Of a stretch of 6,126 bases of DNA, positions 5,388 through 6,126 are shown one piece after another. The notes under the pieces were generated by a model. That model was not told the origin of the DNA and made no database searches. It worked only from the letters and a program-made list of their open reading frames with translations. The translations under genes and the position numbers were made by a program. How positions within the stretch are numbered: the first letter of the stretch is position 1; each line of letters starts with the position of its first letter. The DNA lies in the NCBI GenBank assembly GCA_002387005.1, contig DGKN01000091.1:9304-15429 (forward strand), read 5' to 3'. The DNA comes from Propionibacteriaceae bacterium UBA4569. Its GTDB lineage: Bacteria; Actinomycetota; Actinomycetes; Propionibacteriales; Propionibacteriaceae.

Positions 5388-5747
5388 GTGCCGTCTGAGT
5401 ACGACCAGCAACTGCTGGAATCCGTGGCCGTGCGCAGGAGCCGCATGGTCGGGGCGCTCGTCTTCGGCGAGAACCGCACCCGCCGCAACCATGCGGACGG
5501 CGTGCGACGAACGATCGTGGGAGTCGTGCTGGCGGCGCTCATCGCGGCCGGCTGCGTGGGCTACTCCTTCGCCGTCCGGGCGATGGCACTGGCCAAGGAA
5601 CAGGCCAGGACGCCTGGAAACAGCAGCACGGCCACCCCCTCGCTCGCGCCCACGGGATCGCCGGCGCCCACCTGGTCGTCCTCCGGCTATCTCTCGTCGC
5701 CCAGCGGCTGGAGCGGCGTGCAGACCGTTGCGAGGGACGTCCGGTGA
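5388..5747 (+). CDS. Short single-pass membrane protein resembling the EccB N-terminus
   Basis: A 119-residue protein. The GTG start at 5388-5390 has a strong AAGGGGG site 5 bases upstream (5376-5382); an upstream in-frame ATG at 5343 has no comparable site. Residues 1-41 are a cytoplasmic, Arg-rich N-terminus with an RRSRMVGALVFGE block. Residues 42-64 form one hydrophobic membrane helix. Residues 70-119 are a Ser/Thr/Pro-rich extracytoplasmic tail. The layout of a basic amphipathic lead, an R-x-x-I/V-x-G-V-V helix start and position before eccD recalls EccB, a core ESX membrane component, but EccB proteins are normally about 450-500 residues with a large extracytoplasmic domain, which is missing here. 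The stop overlaps the eccD start as GTGA (5744-5747), so the two are coupled. It could be an EccB-derived stub or an unrelated accessory subunit; the EccB link is tentative. Confidence 0.82.
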   Translation: MPSEYDQQLLESVAVRRSRMVGALVFGENRTRRNHADGVRRTIVGVVLAALIAAGCVGYSFAVRAMALAKEQARTPGNSSTATPSLAPTGSPAPTWSSSGYLSSPSGWSGVQTVARDVR

Positions 5748-6126
5748 GCCGCGCCTGGACCCGCGTCAGCCTCGCCTCTGGCCAGCGTCACGTCGAGGTC
5801 GTCCTGCCCTCCGACGTGCCGGTCGGCCAGCTGATGCCCGAACTCCTCCAGCGCTTCGAGCCGGGCAGCGCGCTGGACCCGACCATCAAGACCCTCACCG
5901 TGGAGGGTTCGGGCTCGTTGCCCTGGCCCCGTTCCCTGGGTGAGGCAGGGGTCAGCGACGGATCGGTGCTGTACATCACCGACCGAGCCGACAGCTATCC
6001 CGCCCCCGTCGTCTACGACGTCGTGGACGAGACCGCAGCCTCTGCCGTCGAGCAGGTCGTCTGGCCCCACGGGGCGGCACGGACGATCGCGACGGCCGCC
6101 CTGGTGGGCGTCCTCTCGCTGCTGGC
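5744..6126 (+). CDS. eccD: EccD-type T7SS membrane channel protein (partial, runs off right edge)
   Basis: The first 127 codons of a longer gene. The GTG start at 5744-5746 overlaps the previous stop by 4 bp. Residues 1-85 look like the ubiquitin-like (YukD-type) domain of EccD: RVSLASGQRHVEVVLPSD, a PVGQLMPELL helix, and LGEAGVSDGSVLYI, the usual 'shared drive toward D-G-x-x-L-x-I' end of this fold. Residues 86-110 are an acidic linker, and from about 112 a hydrophobic stretch (ARTIATAALVGVLSLL) begins the first membrane helix. EccD is known to form the polytopic channel-lining part of the ESX membrane complex with EccB, EccC and EccE and usually runs 450-500 residues with 11 helices, so about three quarters lies outside the window. 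This is the clearest marker that the locus belongs to a type VII system. Confidence 0.88.
   Translation, partial: MSRAWTRVSLASGQRHVEVVLPSDVPVGQLMPELLQRFEPGSALDPTIKTLTVEGSGSLPWPRSLGEAGVSDGSVLYITDRADSYPAPVVYDVVDETAASAVEQVVWPHGAARTIATAALVGVLSLL

Noticed and set aside
4842..5492. N-terminal extension of the first small helical protein to 216 residues
   Set aside because: The extension crosses the divergent intergenic region and the start of the EccB-like gene; the ATG at 5181-5183 has a strong ribosome site and gives a normal length for an ESX-type protein.

Overview
The window is high-G+C DNA (many blocks near 65-72% G+C) with GTG starts, strong purine-rich ribosome sites and type VII secretion (T7SS/ESX) genes. 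This points to an actinobacterium (Actinomycetota). I cannot fix the genus from the sequence.

Layout. Two divergent transcription units leave a shared intergenic region of about 200 bp (5184-5387). Rightward on the + strand run two secretion-machine genes: a short single-pass membrane protein resembling only the N-terminus of EccB (5388-5747), and the start of eccD (5744 to the right edge), joined by a 4-bp GTGA overlap. Leftward on the - strand runs a six-gene effector operon: a small ESX helical-hairpin protein (4842-5183), a second WXG100-type protein of the 'pore-forming ESAT-6' type (4513-4821), a DUF6507-like small protein (4076-4432), a 1096-residue polymorphic toxin (699-3989), an immunity-like protein (280-720), and a second, diverged tandem copy of it that runs off the left edge (1-283).

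How it works together (inference). The Ecc proteins would form part of the T7SS channel. The three small helical proteins are probably secretion partners or chaperones for the large protein. The toxin has an ESX-type N-terminal hairpin, a coiled coil, a hydrophobic/translocation region, a long low-complexity linker, a module with a His-Gly/Ser-Cys pair like a clan CD (caspase/CPD-type) cysteine peptidase, a Pro/Thr/Asp-rich hinge, and a C-terminal domain of about 210 residues that I do not recognise. The gene directly behind the toxin overlaps it by 22 bp and is repeated in tandem with a period of exactly 437 bp, as expected for an expanding immunity array.

The most interesting parts are the unassigned toxin tip with its repeated, unassigned immunity family, the predicted self-cleaving protease module inside a T7SS effector, and the EccB-like stub. 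Non-coding structure includes a strong 11-bp hairpin inside the operon (4476-4502), an 18-bp direct repeat next to a 12-bp palindrome just before the toxin gene (4011-4061), and two inverted repeats in the divergent intergenic region. I saw no tRNA, rRNA, CRISPR array or insertion sequence.
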